Below, in pieces: positions 9,262 to 18,002 of a stretch of DNA of 64,000 bases. Position 1 is the first letter of the stretch; the number at the start of each line of letters is the position of its first letter. A model generated the notes under the pieces. It was not told the DNA's origin. It did not search any database and saw nothing but the letters and a program-made list of their open reading frames with translations. Where the stretch lies: positions 1 through 64,000 of the forward strand of contig JABAQT010000027.1 of assembly GCA_019187195.1 (NCBI GenBank). Reading direction: 5' to 3'. Made by a program: the position numbers and the translations under genes. Source of the DNA: Bryobacteraceae bacterium. GTDB taxonomy: Bacteria > Acidobacteriota > Terriglobia > Bryobacterales > Bryobacteraceae.

Positions 9262-10775
9262 TGAGGCATCCGTTCTTGAAACAGCAAAGCGTAGCCGATT
9301 CGGCGGGGTCACAGGTGGGAATCCCGCGCCGCAAACCACTCTTTGCCCGGGTAGGCATCTTCGGCGTTGGCCATCGCCCGTACTGGGACCAGTTCCCTGG
9401 ATTGCTCGAGGAAATGCACGGCAAACTGCGGGCCCTCGAGGAAAAACTCGGGGCGCACCGTGTCGAGGTGCGGAACTTCGGCATGGCCGACAGCGCTCAG
9501 GCGGCGTACGCCCTGCGTGACAGGCTGAAGGCCGCGAACCTCGACCTGATCTTCTGCGACATGGTGACCTATGCGACTTCGGCCACCTTCGGAGTGTTGA
9601 TCCGGGACCTGGATGTGCCGGTTGTGCTGGTGGCCCTGCAGCCGCGCAAGGCGCTCGACTACACCATTGCTTCCACGCGCATGCAGTTGGCCAATGATGA
9701 TTTCTGCTCCGTTCCGGAGTTCACGGGCGTGGCGATCCGCATGGGCCGCAAACCGCCTCCGGTCATTCTGGGGACGCTCCACGGCGATCCGGCCGCCGAT
9801 GCCGAAATCGCCGAATGGTGCGCCATCGCGCGTGTGCTGCATGATCTCAGGAATGCCCGCATCGGGCACTTTGGCCACCCGATCGAGAACATGCTCGACA
9901 TGCAAACGGACCAGACGGCCCTGACCGCGGCCTTCGGCTGCCATGTCGTGCAGACGGAAGCGGACGATCTGTTGCGGCATTTTCGCGCCGTGACGGATGG
10001 AGACACGCGGGAGAAAGCACGCCGGATTCTGGAAATCTTCGACACGCCGGACCCGGTGTCCGATCCGATTACCTGCAAGCTGAAGCCCGAGGACCTCGAC
10101 ACGGCCGCGCGCGCCGCCGTGGCGCTCGACCGCTTCGTCGAGGAACATGCCCTCGATGGACTGGCCTATTATTACGAGGGCGAGCCCGATTCGCCGCTGC
10201 GCAAACTGGTGACGAACCTCATCGTTGGAAATTCGCTGCTCACCGCGGCGGGCTTCCCCATGTGCGGGGAATCCGACCTCAAGACCTGCGTCGCGATGCT
10301 GATCGAAGACCGGTTGGAGGCCGGCGGCAGCTTCGCCGAATTCCATCCCGTGGACTTCCACGAAGGATTCGTTCTCGTGGGCCACGACGGTCCGCATCAC
10401 CTGAACATTGCCGATGGCAAGCCCGTCCTGCGTAGTCTCACGAAGTATCATGGAAAACCCGGCCACGGAGCAAGCGTCGAGTTCCGGATCAGGGAGGGCC
10501 CCATCACCATGCTGAGCATCGGCGTCAAGCGCAACGGCGAGTTCAAGTTCGTGCTGGCCGAGGGACAGAGCGTGCGCGGACCGATTCCGCCCACCGGCAA
10601 CACCAATACGCGCGGCTTCTTCGAGCCGGACGTGCGGACTTTTCTCAAGCGCTGGGTTCGGGAAGGCCCCACCCATCACTTCGCGCTGGGCACGGGCCAC
10701 TTCGCCGGCGCCATCGGGAAGATCGCCGCAATCCTGAACATTGAGGCGGCGCTGGTCACTCCGGAGAGCGCCTGA
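9261..10775 (+). CDS. Sugar isomerase family protein (L-fucose/L-arabinose isomerase-like)
   Basis: 504 residues from GTG 9261, which overlaps the receptor stop by one base; a longer upstream extension would lie inside the receptor gene in another frame and is rejected. The N-terminal part is a Rossmann-like lobe (ARVGIFGVGHRPYWDQFPGL), the middle contains GESDLKTCVAMLIEDRL and AEFHPVDFHEGFVLVGHDG, and the next segment PHHLNIADGKP resembles the metal-binding acid and His positions of FucI/AraA enzymes. Such enzymes interconvert aldoses and ketoses in the cytoplasm. Position between a TonB receptor and an MFS transporter supports a catabolic role. The exact sugar cannot be told; some homologues may not be true isomerases. 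Confidence 0.78.
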   Translation: MRHPFLKQQSVADSAGSQVGIPRRKPLFARVGIFGVGHRPYWDQFPGLLEEMHGKLRALEEKLGAHRVEVRNFGMADSAQAAYALRDRLKAANLDLIFCDMVTYATSATFGVLIRDLDVPVVLVALQPRKALDYTIASTRMQLANDDFCSVPEFTGVAIRMGRKPPPVILGTLHGDPAADAEIAEWCAIARVLHDLRNARIGHFGHPIENMLDMQTDQTALTAAFGCHVVQTEADDLLRHFRAVTDGDTREKARRILEIFDTPDPVSDPITCKLKPEDLDTAARAAVALDRFVEEHALDGLAYYYEGEPDSPLRKLVTNLIVGNSLLTAAGFPMCGESDLKTCVAMLIEDRLEAGGSFAEFHPVDFHEGFVLVGHDGPHHLNIADGKPVLRSLTKYHGKPGHGASVEFRIREGPITMLSIGVKRNGEFKFVLAEGQSVRGPIPPTGNTNTRGFFEPDVRTFLKRWVREGPTHHFALGTGHFAGAIGKIAAILNIEAALVTPESA

Positions 10776-12002
10776 GTGGCGCCGGCCTTCCGTTGGACTG
10801 TCGCCGCGCTGCTGTTCTGCGCCACGGCGCTGAGTTTCTTCGACCGCCAGGTGCTCTCCGTGCTCGCCCCGCGGATTCTGGCGGACCTGCGCATCGGCAA
10901 CGTGGAATACTCGAATGCCGTCTCCGCGTTCACGCTGGCCTATAGCGCGATGTTCACGCTGGGCGGACGCCTGGTCGACTATTGGGGAACGCGCGCCGGC
11001 CTGGGAGCCGCGGTCGCCTTCTGGACCGCCGCCAGCCTCCTCCACACGGGGGTCCGGGGCGCGTGGGATCTCACGGCCTACCGGTTCCTGCTGGGCGTGG
11101 GCGAGGGCGGATGCTTTCCCGGCGCGGCGCGTGGAATTCTCGAGTGGTTTCCCGCGCGCGAGCGAGCCCTGGCGATGGGGATTGCCACCACTGGCGGATC
11201 AGCCATGGGAGCCGTTCTCGCCCCGCCGTTGATCGTGTGGGTGTCCTCGCTGGTGGGATGGCGCGGCGCGTTTCTCGCAACCGGCGCCATCGGTGTTGTC
11301 TGGGTCGCGGTTTGGTTTCTCCTCTACCGCAAGCCGGACGCTCCTCCGGAACCCTCGGCGGCGCCCCTCGAGACGCCCTGGCCCATGAAGCGGCTGGTTG
11401 CCCGCCGCGAGGTGTGGGGATTGCTGATCGCGCGGTTCCTGTTCGATCCGGTGTTCTATTTCTACATGTTCTGGATTCCGCAATATCTGAGCCGCGAGCG
11501 CGGAGCCTCGCTCGAGGAGATCGGGAAACTGGCGTGGATCCCGTTTCTCACGCTGGGCATCTCGTCGCTGCTCGGCGGGGCCCTGTCCGATTCGCTCGTG
11601 CGGCGCGGCTGGAGCATCAACAGGGCTCGCAAGGCGGTAATGGCCGCGGCTGCGTTTCTCACGCCCGTTTCCATACTCGCGCTGGTTGCGCCGGACTCCT
11701 TCTGGGCGGTGACGCTGCTTGCGGTGCTGATGTTCGCCCACGGCTTCTGGATGACGAACTACATGACCATGATCGGCGACCTGTTCCCGGCATCGAGTGT
11801 GGGAACCGTCGTGGGACTGACGGGCACGGCCGGCGGGGTGGCTGGATTTCTGTCTTCGCTCGCCGTGGGTCGCATCGTGGAAGCCGTATCGTTCACGCCG
11901 GTGATGCTCGCCTGCGGCGTGCTCTATCCGGCGGCGCTCGCCGTGCTGTTGATCGCCATCCCTCGCATCGAGCGCCTGGCTAATACCGCAGCAGCGGCTT
12001 GA
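10776..12002 (+). CDS. MFS transporter, hexuronate/organic-acid (ACS) type
   Basis: 408 residues, GTG start directly abutting the previous TGA. About twelve hydrophobic segments are visible, starting with WTVAALLFCATALSFFDRQV; the FDRQVLSVLAP and GEGGCFPGAARGILEWFP motifs are typical of the anion:cation symporter/ExuT-like MFS group, and FPARERALAMGI fits the loop after TM4. It should sit in the inner membrane and import the sugar or uronate handled by the co-transcribed isomerase-like protein. Its last 23 bases overlap the 3' end of the convergent PLP-enzyme gene. Confidence 0.87.
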   Translation: MAPAFRWTVAALLFCATALSFFDRQVLSVLAPRILADLRIGNVEYSNAVSAFTLAYSAMFTLGGRLVDYWGTRAGLGAAVAFWTAASLLHTGVRGAWDLTAYRFLLGVGEGGCFPGAARGILEWFPARERALAMGIATTGGSAMGAVLAPPLIVWVSSLVGWRGAFLATGAIGVVWVAVWFLLYRKPDAPPEPSAAPLETPWPMKRLVARREVWGLLIARFLFDPVFYFYMFWIPQYLSRERGASLEEIGKLAWIPFLTLGISSLLGGALSDSLVRRGWSINRARKAVMAAAAFLTPVSILALVAPDSFWAVTLLAVLMFAHGFWMTNYMTMIGDLFPASSVGTVVGLTGTAGGVAGFLSSLAVGRIVEAVSFTPVMLACGVLYPAALAVLLIAIPRIERLANTAAAA

Positions 12003-13167
12003 CGGCGGCCGCGATGCGCTCCGGATCGTCATCCCGCATGCACCACGGACTGAAGACAATGATTCCGTTTCGCACCCGCGACGGATCGGGATGCACGCTC
12101 GGATTGCCGCGTTCGAGCGCGACGCACAGCTCCATGGCGGTGCGCGGAGCCTCCTTGGCAAGATGCAACTCGAGTTTCGGCACCGCGCCGCCGGTCACCT
12201 GAATGCGCGCGTGATCGGCTCCGGTCAACGCGGCTTGCAGACGCTGGATGAGGCCCTTGAATCGCCGCGAACGGTCCTCGTCACTTTCGGCGATGAACTT
12301 CCTTAGCGCCACCAACAGGCCGATCACCGTTTCCTTGCCCACCTTGCACGGCCGGCCGATGCCATGTTGCGGCGCGCCGATGAGGCGGTGTTTGTCGATC
12401 AGGGAGGGCGGAGGGTCCCACTGCTCCCAATAGATATCGAGATCGAGGTGCTGCAGAAGAGCGGACATGATGAGGTCGCGCTTACCGGCAAGTATGCCCG
12501 ATCCTTGCGGTCCGCCGATTGCCTTGCCGCCGCTGAACGCCACCATGTCCGCGCCCTCGGCGATGAAGCGTTTCAGGTTGCTCGCCGGAGGCAGTTGCCC
12601 CGCCGCGTCCACAACCACGGGAATGCCCGATGCGTGCGCCACATTGCTCACTTCGCTGAGCGGCGGCTGCGAATTTCCTCCGGCGACATAGAACACGGCC
12701 GCCGTCTGATCGCCGATCTCCTCGGCGATCTCCCAGGCTTCGGCGTCGCGCACGCCCGCGCCGGCGTAGCGGTCCGGCAGGCCAACCTCCACCAGGCGCG
12801 CGCCGGTGGTCCTCACCGCGTGGTCATAGAAGTTGCGCTGGCTGCGGACCATGATCACTTCCCGATTCATGCCGCGCGTATCGGGCAGCCGGCCCATCTT
12901 CACGGGATCGAGCCCGGCGATGCACGCCGCGGTTCCCAGCAGCAGGCCAGCCGCCGCGCCAGAAGTCACGATGCCCGCCTCCGCGCCCGTCGCCTCCGCG
13001 ATCACTTTGCTCGCGCCCGCCTGCAGTTCGGCCATATCCACGCAGTAGGTGGCCGCCTCGGCCATGGCGGCGGAAACCTCGGGATCGAGAAATCCTCCTG
13101 AAAGCCGGGTGGACGGCCCCTTGGCGTTAATGATGGTACGGACATGAAACTGATCGTAGATGCTCAT
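11980..13167 (-). CDS. SelA/DgaE-type PLP-dependent enzyme
   Basis: 395 residues. The fold-type I PLP lysine is in FSGGKAIGGPQGSGIL, the pattern of SelA-like proteins; earlier segments AGIVTSGAAAGLLLGTAA and VVVDAAGQLPP (the PLP-binding Asp) also fit. The family includes D-glucosaminate-6-phosphate ammonia lyase (DgaE) and other sugar-acid/amino-sugar lyases. True selenocysteine synthase is unlikely: no selB or tRNA-Sec is nearby and the context is catabolic. The gene is convergent with, and overlaps by 23 bases, the transporter gene, and starts at ATG 13167. Confidence 0.75.
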   Translation of the reverse strand: MSIYDQFHVRTIINAKGPSTRLSGGFLDPEVSAAMAEAATYCVDMAELQAGASKVIAEATGAEAGIVTSGAAAGLLLGTAACIAGLDPVKMGRLPDTRGMNREVIMVRSQRNFYDHAVRTTGARLVEVGLPDRYAGAGVRDAEAWEIAEEIGDQTAAVFYVAGGNSQPPLSEVSNVAHASGIPVVVDAAGQLPPASNLKRFIAEGADMVAFSGGKAIGGPQGSGILAGKRDLIMSALLQHLDLDIYWEQWDPPPSLIDKHRLIGAPQHGIGRPCKVGKETVIGLLVALRKFIAESDEDRSRRFKGLIQRLQAALTGADHARIQVTGGAVPKLELHLAKEAPRTAMELCVALERGNPSVHPDPSRVRNGIIVFSPWCMRDDDPERIAAAVKPLLRY

Positions 13168-13275
13168 GCGTTTCTCTTGAGAGTATCCCGCAATTGGCCT
13201 CCTGCCCGGGGATTCCGGAATCGGTCGATGAAAGGGAAACAGTATCGCACCGCCGCGCGCTACACTGGCCTCACC

Positions 13276-14496
13276 ATGCGAATCTGGATCGGCGCCCTGC
13301 TACTTCTTTCGGCTGCTTTCGGCCAGCGGATCGGTGAGCCGTTGCCGGGGTGGACTCCCGGCACGCTCGACATCCATCAGATCAACACGGGACGCGGCAA
13401 CTCGGCCCTGCTGATCTTTCCCGACGGGGCCAGTATGTTGATCGATGCCGGCGATGGCGGGTTCCTTCCGCCCCGCGGAACCGCGCCGCGCCCGGACGCT
13501 TCGCGCGGCCCGGGAGAGTGGATCGCGCGCTATGCCCGCCACATGCTGGCCCATGACGCCTCCCCCGCCATCGACTATGCCTACCTCACGCATTTCCACT
13601 CCGACCACATGGGGGCGCCGGGGCCGAATGCGAAGACCGCCCGCGGCGGCTACAAACTTACCGGCATCACCGAGGTGGCCGAATACATTCCCATTCGTAA
13701 GATGATCGACCGGGGCTGGCCGGACTATAACTACCCGGCGCCGCTCGAGGACGGGATGATGAAGAACTACCGCGCCTTCCTCGCCTGGCAGCGCGCGCAT
13801 AATGGTATGCAAATCGAGCGTCTCCACCCCGGCCGCAATGATCAGATTGTGCTGCCGCGGGATCCCGGAAAATATCCCAACTTCGAAGTGCGCAACATCG
13901 CCGCCAACGGCGAGGTGTGGACCGGAGTGGCGATGAACACAAGAGCGCGATTCCCGCGGATGGAAGACCTGCCATCCAATGAGCGCCCCACGGAAAATAT
14001 GTGCTCGCTCGCCATTCGCGTCAGCTACGGAAAGTTTGACTACTTCACCGGCGGCGACATGCCGGGCGTGCGCCGGTGGGAAACGCCGGTCTGGAACGAT
14101 GTCGAGACTCCGGTGGCGCAAAGTGTGGGGCCAGTGGAAGTAAGCCTTTTGAACCATCACGGCAATCGCGATTCGCAGAATGCGTTCTTCCTCGCCTCGC
14201 TGCGCCCGCGCGTGTTGATTATTCCGGTCTGGTCCTCCGATCATCCGGGCTACGATGTGCTCGACCGCATCTATTCCCAGCGCATCTACCCCGGCCCCCG
14301 CGATGTGTTTGCCACCAATATGCTCGAGGCGAACCGCCTGGTGATCGGCGAACTGCTCGGCCGGCTGAAGAGTTCGCAAGGCCACGTCGTGGTGCGCGTC
14401 GATCCCGGCGGCGCGACATTTCGTGTAATCATCCTCGATGATGCGGCGGAAACCTTTCGCGTGAAAGCTGTTTTCGGCCCATACGAGTCACGCTGA
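13276..14496 (+). CDS. Secreted metallo-beta-lactamase-fold hydrolase
   Basis: 406 residues from ATG 13276, chosen because it gives a clean leader (MRIWIGALLLLSAAFG); the frame is open to 13144 but that part overlaps the divergent gene. The metal site is visible as THFHSDHMGAPGP (HxHxDH), preceded by LLIFPDGASMLIDAGDGG; later His/Asp ligands lie in FDYFTGGDMPG and LLNHHGNRDS. This is the ComEC/Rec2-like MBL layout. The substrate is unknown. Its last ~44 bases are part of a tandem duplication that runs into the next gene. Confidence 0.8.
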   Translation: MRIWIGALLLLSAAFGQRIGEPLPGWTPGTLDIHQINTGRGNSALLIFPDGASMLIDAGDGGFLPPRGTAPRPDASRGPGEWIARYARHMLAHDASPAIDYAYLTHFHSDHMGAPGPNAKTARGGYKLTGITEVAEYIPIRKMIDRGWPDYNYPAPLEDGMMKNYRAFLAWQRAHNGMQIERLHPGRNDQIVLPRDPGKYPNFEVRNIAANGEVWTGVAMNTRARFPRMEDLPSNERPTENMCSLAIRVSYGKFDYFTGGDMPGVRRWETPVWNDVETPVAQSVGPVEVSLLNHHGNRDSQNAFFLASLRPRVLIIPVWSSDHPGYDVLDRIYSQRIYPGPRDVFATNMLEANRLVIGELLGRLKSSQGHVVVRVDPGGATFRVIILDDAAETFRVKAVFGPYESR

Positions 14497-14694
14497 TTTG
14501 CAGCCCCCCTCCGCCCCAGGCGGGAGCCCACGCTGATGAGAAGCTTGGCTCGAACGCACTCATAAGGCGCCTCGCAATGCCGGACAACCGCGGCCCATCT
14601 CTTCGCTTCACCTGTTCCGGCGTCCCCTTCCGCTTCCACCTCCATCGGGGACCGCGTTCTCAAGCGCTATCCGCTGTTCGATCGTTCGCCAACG
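14453..14694 (+). repeat. Tandem duplication copy 1 (decayed), spanning the MBL 3' end and a gene-start fragment
   Basis: This 242-base unit contains the 3' end of the MBL gene, a spacer and a degenerate copy of the first ~200 bases of the gene at 14762. Matching blocks: GAAAGCTGTTTTCG at 14463 and 14705; CTTCGCTTCACCTGTTCCG at 14601 and 14873; a 23-base identical block at 14650-14672 and 14924-14946. The intergenic part (14497-14694) is therefore a relic of a duplicated gene start, not functional coding sequence. Confidence 0.85.
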
Positions 14695-14966
14695 CCTCTC
14701 GCGCGAAAGCTGTTTTCGCACTATACGAACCACGCTGAATTCCGCCGATAGAATCCGTATCATGCTCGTTGCGCTGATGACCACCTTTCAAGCCAGCAGG
14801 AAAGAACCGCTCGCTCTACTGCTCGAACGCATTCATGACGCGTTTCGCGATGCCGGGCACCCGGAGCCGTTTCTTCGCTTCACCTGTTCCGACGCCCCCC
14901 TTCCCGATTCCACCTCCATCGTGGACCGCGTTCTCAAGCGCTATCCACAACTCGAGCGTTTCGCCA
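14695..14966 (+). repeat. Tandem duplication copy 2, running into the downstream gene
   Basis: Second copy of the unit at 14453-14694. It begins with a degenerate copy of the MBL 3' end (14695-14740) and continues into the intact start of the 382-residue gene. It is about 30 bases longer than copy 1, the difference lying between the A block and the gene-fragment block. Confidence 0.83.
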
Positions 14967-15910
14967 TCACTGCCACTCCGTTGCCCGATGGACTGGCGAT
15001 CCGTGTACTCACCAACCGCCCCGGCTCGCCCGCCGAGGGCGAATCTCCGGAGTTCGCCACTTTGCGCGCCATCGCCGAAGGCGTCCCGAGGTCATTCCCG
15101 TTCCACAATGTGGCGGTCCGCTTCGAGTCCCCAATATTTGGCGAGGCTTTGCCACTTGGCCTCGCGGCGGCGGGCATGGCCGCGGGTGTCGCCGTGGGGG
15201 ATGCCTGGTGGGTCAACGGCCGGATGCGGTCTCTCTCCGCCTTGGCCGTCGTCGATGCCGATCCGAAGGCCACCAGTCTCCCGCCCCTTCCCGCCCCCGT
15301 GGCCTCGATACTCGCCGCCTGTGGGAAGGCGCGGAGCGTCGTGCAACTGCCCCAATCGAACCCGCCATCCGAAGCGCCCGCGACTCCCCAGGCCTCACTG
15401 AACATCCAGGCCGCTGACGCCATCGTGCGCGACTACCGCGCGCGCCTCGACGAAATCGCCGGACTCGCCGCTCTCCCGCACGATCTTCCTCCGGCCGAGG
15501 AAGCGAGGCGCAACACCAGGCTTGGTGAAACCACCGGCCCGAAAAAACCCATTCTCGCGCGCGCCTTCAAGCCTCTTGGCTACGATTGCCTGGCCGGCCG
15601 CGGCACATTCACGCTGCGCCGCCGTACCCCCGCCAATCTGACCGTGGAAATCAACATCGACGTCGGCACGTGGAGCCGTAGCATCTCCGCCACCTTCCAC
15701 GTGCTGGGCCTCAACTTCAACGCGGCGCTCCCGCTTCCCGTTTCGAAGCGGGCCATCGGAACCCTGCAATACCCCATCGGGGACGCGGAGCGCTGGCGCC
15801 GGATTGTCGAGAATCTCGCGGCCTTCACCCGGGAACTGGATCGCGGTTTCGTCCCCGCCATCGAGGCCGCCGCCGGCTCTTCACCTGATTGGTACCGGCC
15901 GGAAAGCTGA
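14762..15910 (+). CDS. Hypothetical protein, two-part, unknown function
   Basis: 382 residues from ATG 14762 (a second ATG at 14777 is equally possible). No leader and no membrane helix beyond a short Ala/Gly-rich stretch near residues 130-145. The central 190-240 region is Pro/Ala-rich and looks like a linker; the C-terminal ~120 residues (FKPLGYDCLAGRGTFTLRRR, then TVEINIDVGTWSRSISATF) look like a compact alpha/beta or beta domain. I do not recognise the family. Its 5' end is duplicated upstream in decayed form. Confidence 0.6.
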   Translation: MLVALMTTFQASRKEPLALLLERIHDAFRDAGHPEPFLRFTCSDAPLPDSTSIVDRVLKRYPQLERFAITATPLPDGLAIRVLTNRPGSPAEGESPEFATLRAIAEGVPRSFPFHNVAVRFESPIFGEALPLGLAAAGMAAGVAVGDAWWVNGRMRSLSALAVVDADPKATSLPPLPAPVASILAACGKARSVVQLPQSNPPSEAPATPQASLNIQAADAIVRDYRARLDEIAGLAALPHDLPPAEEARRNTRLGETTGPKKPILARAFKPLGYDCLAGRGTFTLRRRTPANLTVEINIDVGTWSRSISATFHVLGLNFNAALPLPVSKRAIGTLQYPIGDAERWRRIVENLAAFTRELDRGFVPAIEAAAGSSPDWYRPES

Positions 15911-15940
15911 GAGCCACGCGGAACAACCGATAATAGGCTG

Positions 15941-16738
15941 GTGAAATCCTTCCGCGTCGCGCTCGCCAACCTTCGATACCCTTCCTCTCCAGCGGAATCC
16001 GTCACGCTCGCGGAACAGGCCATCGCACGGGCGGCCGATGAGGCAGCCGGAATCATCTGTTTTCCCGAATGTTTCATTCCCGGATACCGCGCGGCGGGGA
16101 AGCGCATCCCTCCTCCCGCTTCCGCGTTCCTCGAGCGCGCCTGGTCCGCCCTTGCCGCTGCCGCGGCGCGCGCGAATCTCGCGGTGATTGCCGGCACCGA
16201 ACGGGTGACCGCCGGCGGCCTGCTCATCTCCACGCTGGTGATCGATCCCGATGGATCCATCGCTGGCTTTCAGGACAAGGTTCAGATCGACCCCTCCGAG
16301 GAGGGCGCCTACACGGCTGGCTCGGGGAGGCGTATTTTCGTGACGGGACCCTTGAAATTCGGCATTGTCATCTGTCACGAGGGGTGGCGGTATCCGGAAA
16401 CAGTCCGCTGGGCGGCGCGGCGCGGCGCGCACATTGTGTTTCATCCGCACTTTCATGAGGCCGAACCCGGCGCCTACCGGCCCACGGTGTTCGCGGATCC
16501 GGCAAACACATTCCACGAGAAGGCCGCCTTGTGCCGAGCGGCGGAGAATACCTGCTATTTCGCTACGGTGAATGTCGCAAGCGAAGGATCGCCCACCACC
16601 TCCGCTCTGGTGCGGCCCGACGGCACTCTGCTGTGCTATCAGCCCTACGGGAAGGAAGGGTTGCTGGTTGCGGACATCGACCTCGACGAGGCCACGGGGC
16701 TGCTCGCGTCACGCTGTAAAACTCATGAATCCGTATGA
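15941..16738 (+). CDS. Carbon-nitrogen hydrolase (nitrilase superfamily), cytoplasmic
   Basis: 265 residues with a GTG start and no leader. The Glu-Lys-Cys catalytic triad is visible: Glu in ICFPECFIPGY, Lys in GFQDKVQIDP and Cys in FGIVICHEGWRYPE. The length (~265) is that of single-domain amidases of the superfamily, which hydrolyse amides such as omega-amides or N-carbamoyl compounds. The substrate cannot be assigned. It is followed by a P1-type peptidase gene on the same strand. Confidence 0.87.
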   Translation: MKSFRVALANLRYPSSPAESVTLAEQAIARAADEAAGIICFPECFIPGYRAAGKRIPPPASAFLERAWSALAAAAARANLAVIAGTERVTAGGLLISTLVIDPDGSIAGFQDKVQIDPSEEGAYTAGSGRRIFVTGPLKFGIVICHEGWRYPETVRWAARRGAHIVFHPHFHEAEPGAYRPTVFADPANTFHEKAALCRAAENTCYFATVNVASEGSPTTSALVRPDGTLLCYQPYGKEGLLVADIDLDEATGLLASRCKTHESV

Positions 16739-16829
16739 TGACCATCCAACGGCGACGTCGAAAGGCCGGCTGTTCGATGAGCGGTTCGCCGCGGCGCGGG
16801 CGGAGGCGGCGCGGGGTAGACTTGATTCC

Positions 16830-17984
16830 ATGCGGCACTCGATGAGATTCGCGTTCATCCTGCTGGTAGCAGTTTCCGTCACCGCGCAGACCAAACCCCG
16901 CGCCCGGGATCTTGGCGTGATGCTCGAAGGGACACCGGGCCCCCTCAACGCCATCGTCGATGTGGCGGGAGTCGAGGTGGGCCACAAGACGCTGATTGAA
17001 GGCGACTCCGTACGGACCGGCGTCACGGCTGTGTGGCCTCGAGGAAAGCGATCGTCGGATCCCGTCTTCGGAGGTTTCTTCTCTCAAAATGGCAATGGCG
17101 ACATGACGGGCACGCACTGGCTCGAGGAATCAGGGTTCCTCGATGGACCGGTGCTCATCACGAACACGCACAGCGTGGGTGTGGTGCGCGACGCCTTTCT
17201 CGGATGGCTGGTGAAGAACGGGCGCAAGTCCGGCACGAACGTCATGCCGTTCGGTTTCTTCACCTATCCCATCGTGGCGGAAACCTACGACGGCCGGCTC
17301 AATGACATCAACGGATTTCACGTGAAACCGCCCGATGTGGAAGCCGCGCTCGAGGCGGCGTCTTCCGGCCCCGTCGCCGAGGGGAACGTGGGCGGAGGCA
17401 CCGGGATGGTGTGCTACGGGTTCAAGGGCGGCATCGGCACTTCGTCGCGCAGGCTGGCCGTGGCCGAAGGCGGCTACACGGTGGGCGTGCTGGTGCAGTG
17501 CAACTGCGGAAGCAGGCGGCAACTGCGCGTCGGCGGGTTGCCCATCGGAGAGGAACTCGCGACGGCGCTGCCAGTGGCTTCCCGTCAACCGCCGTATCCG
17601 GAGGACGTGGGCTCCATCATCATCGTCGTTGCCACGGATGCGCCGCTTTTGCCGCACCAGGTGAAACGCCTGGCGCGGCGCGCCACCATGGGCCTGGCTC
17701 GCACGGGGTCGACTTCGGGCAACGGATCGGGCGATATCTTTATCGCCTTCTCCACCGCCAACGCGGGCGCGGCCGCCGCCACCGCGCCGGTGGGCGTGCG
17801 GATGATGCCGAACGATGCGTTGAACCCCGTCTTCGACGCCACCGTGCAGGCTACCGAGGAAGCCATCCTGAACGCCATGGTGGGAGCCGAAACCATGACG
17901 GGGAATCGTGGAAACAAGATCTACGCGCTGCCGCACGAGCGCTTGAAGGAAGTCCTCAGGAAATACAACCGCTACGCGCAGTGA
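16830..17984 (+). CDS. P1-family (DmpA/BapA) self-processing aminopeptidase, secreted
   Basis: 384 residues from ATG 16830 (ATG 16842 is an alternative); either gives a leader ending near SVTAQT. The DmpA fold is recognised from LNAIVDVAGVEVGHKTL, FGGFFSQNGNGDMTG and GNVGGGTGMVCYGFKGGIG. The self-cleavage and nucleophile site is STSGNGSGDIFIAFST, where the Ser after NG should become the N-terminus of the beta subunit. The family contains L-aminopeptidase/D-esterases and beta-peptidyl aminopeptidases. It is followed after 18 bases by a Tat-exported nitrilase-family protein. Confidence 0.9.
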   Translation: MRHSMRFAFILLVAVSVTAQTKPRARDLGVMLEGTPGPLNAIVDVAGVEVGHKTLIEGDSVRTGVTAVWPRGKRSSDPVFGGFFSQNGNGDMTGTHWLEESGFLDGPVLITNTHSVGVVRDAFLGWLVKNGRKSGTNVMPFGFFTYPIVAETYDGRLNDINGFHVKPPDVEAALEAASSGPVAEGNVGGGTGMVCYGFKGGIGTSSRRLAVAEGGYTVGVLVQCNCGSRRQLRVGGLPIGEELATALPVASRQPPYPEDVGSIIIVVATDAPLLPHQVKRLARRATMGLARTGSTSGNGSGDIFIAFSTANAGAAAATAPVGVRMMPNDALNPVFDATVQATEEAILNAMVGAETMTGNRGNKIYALPHERLKEVLRKYNRYAQ

Positions 17985-18002
17985 CGCCTTGCGGTATGCT
18001 GC

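Noticed and set aside
11980..13167. SelA (selenocysteine synthase)
   Set aside because: Context is carbohydrate catabolism and the protein is shorter than classic SelA; DgaE-type lyase fits better.
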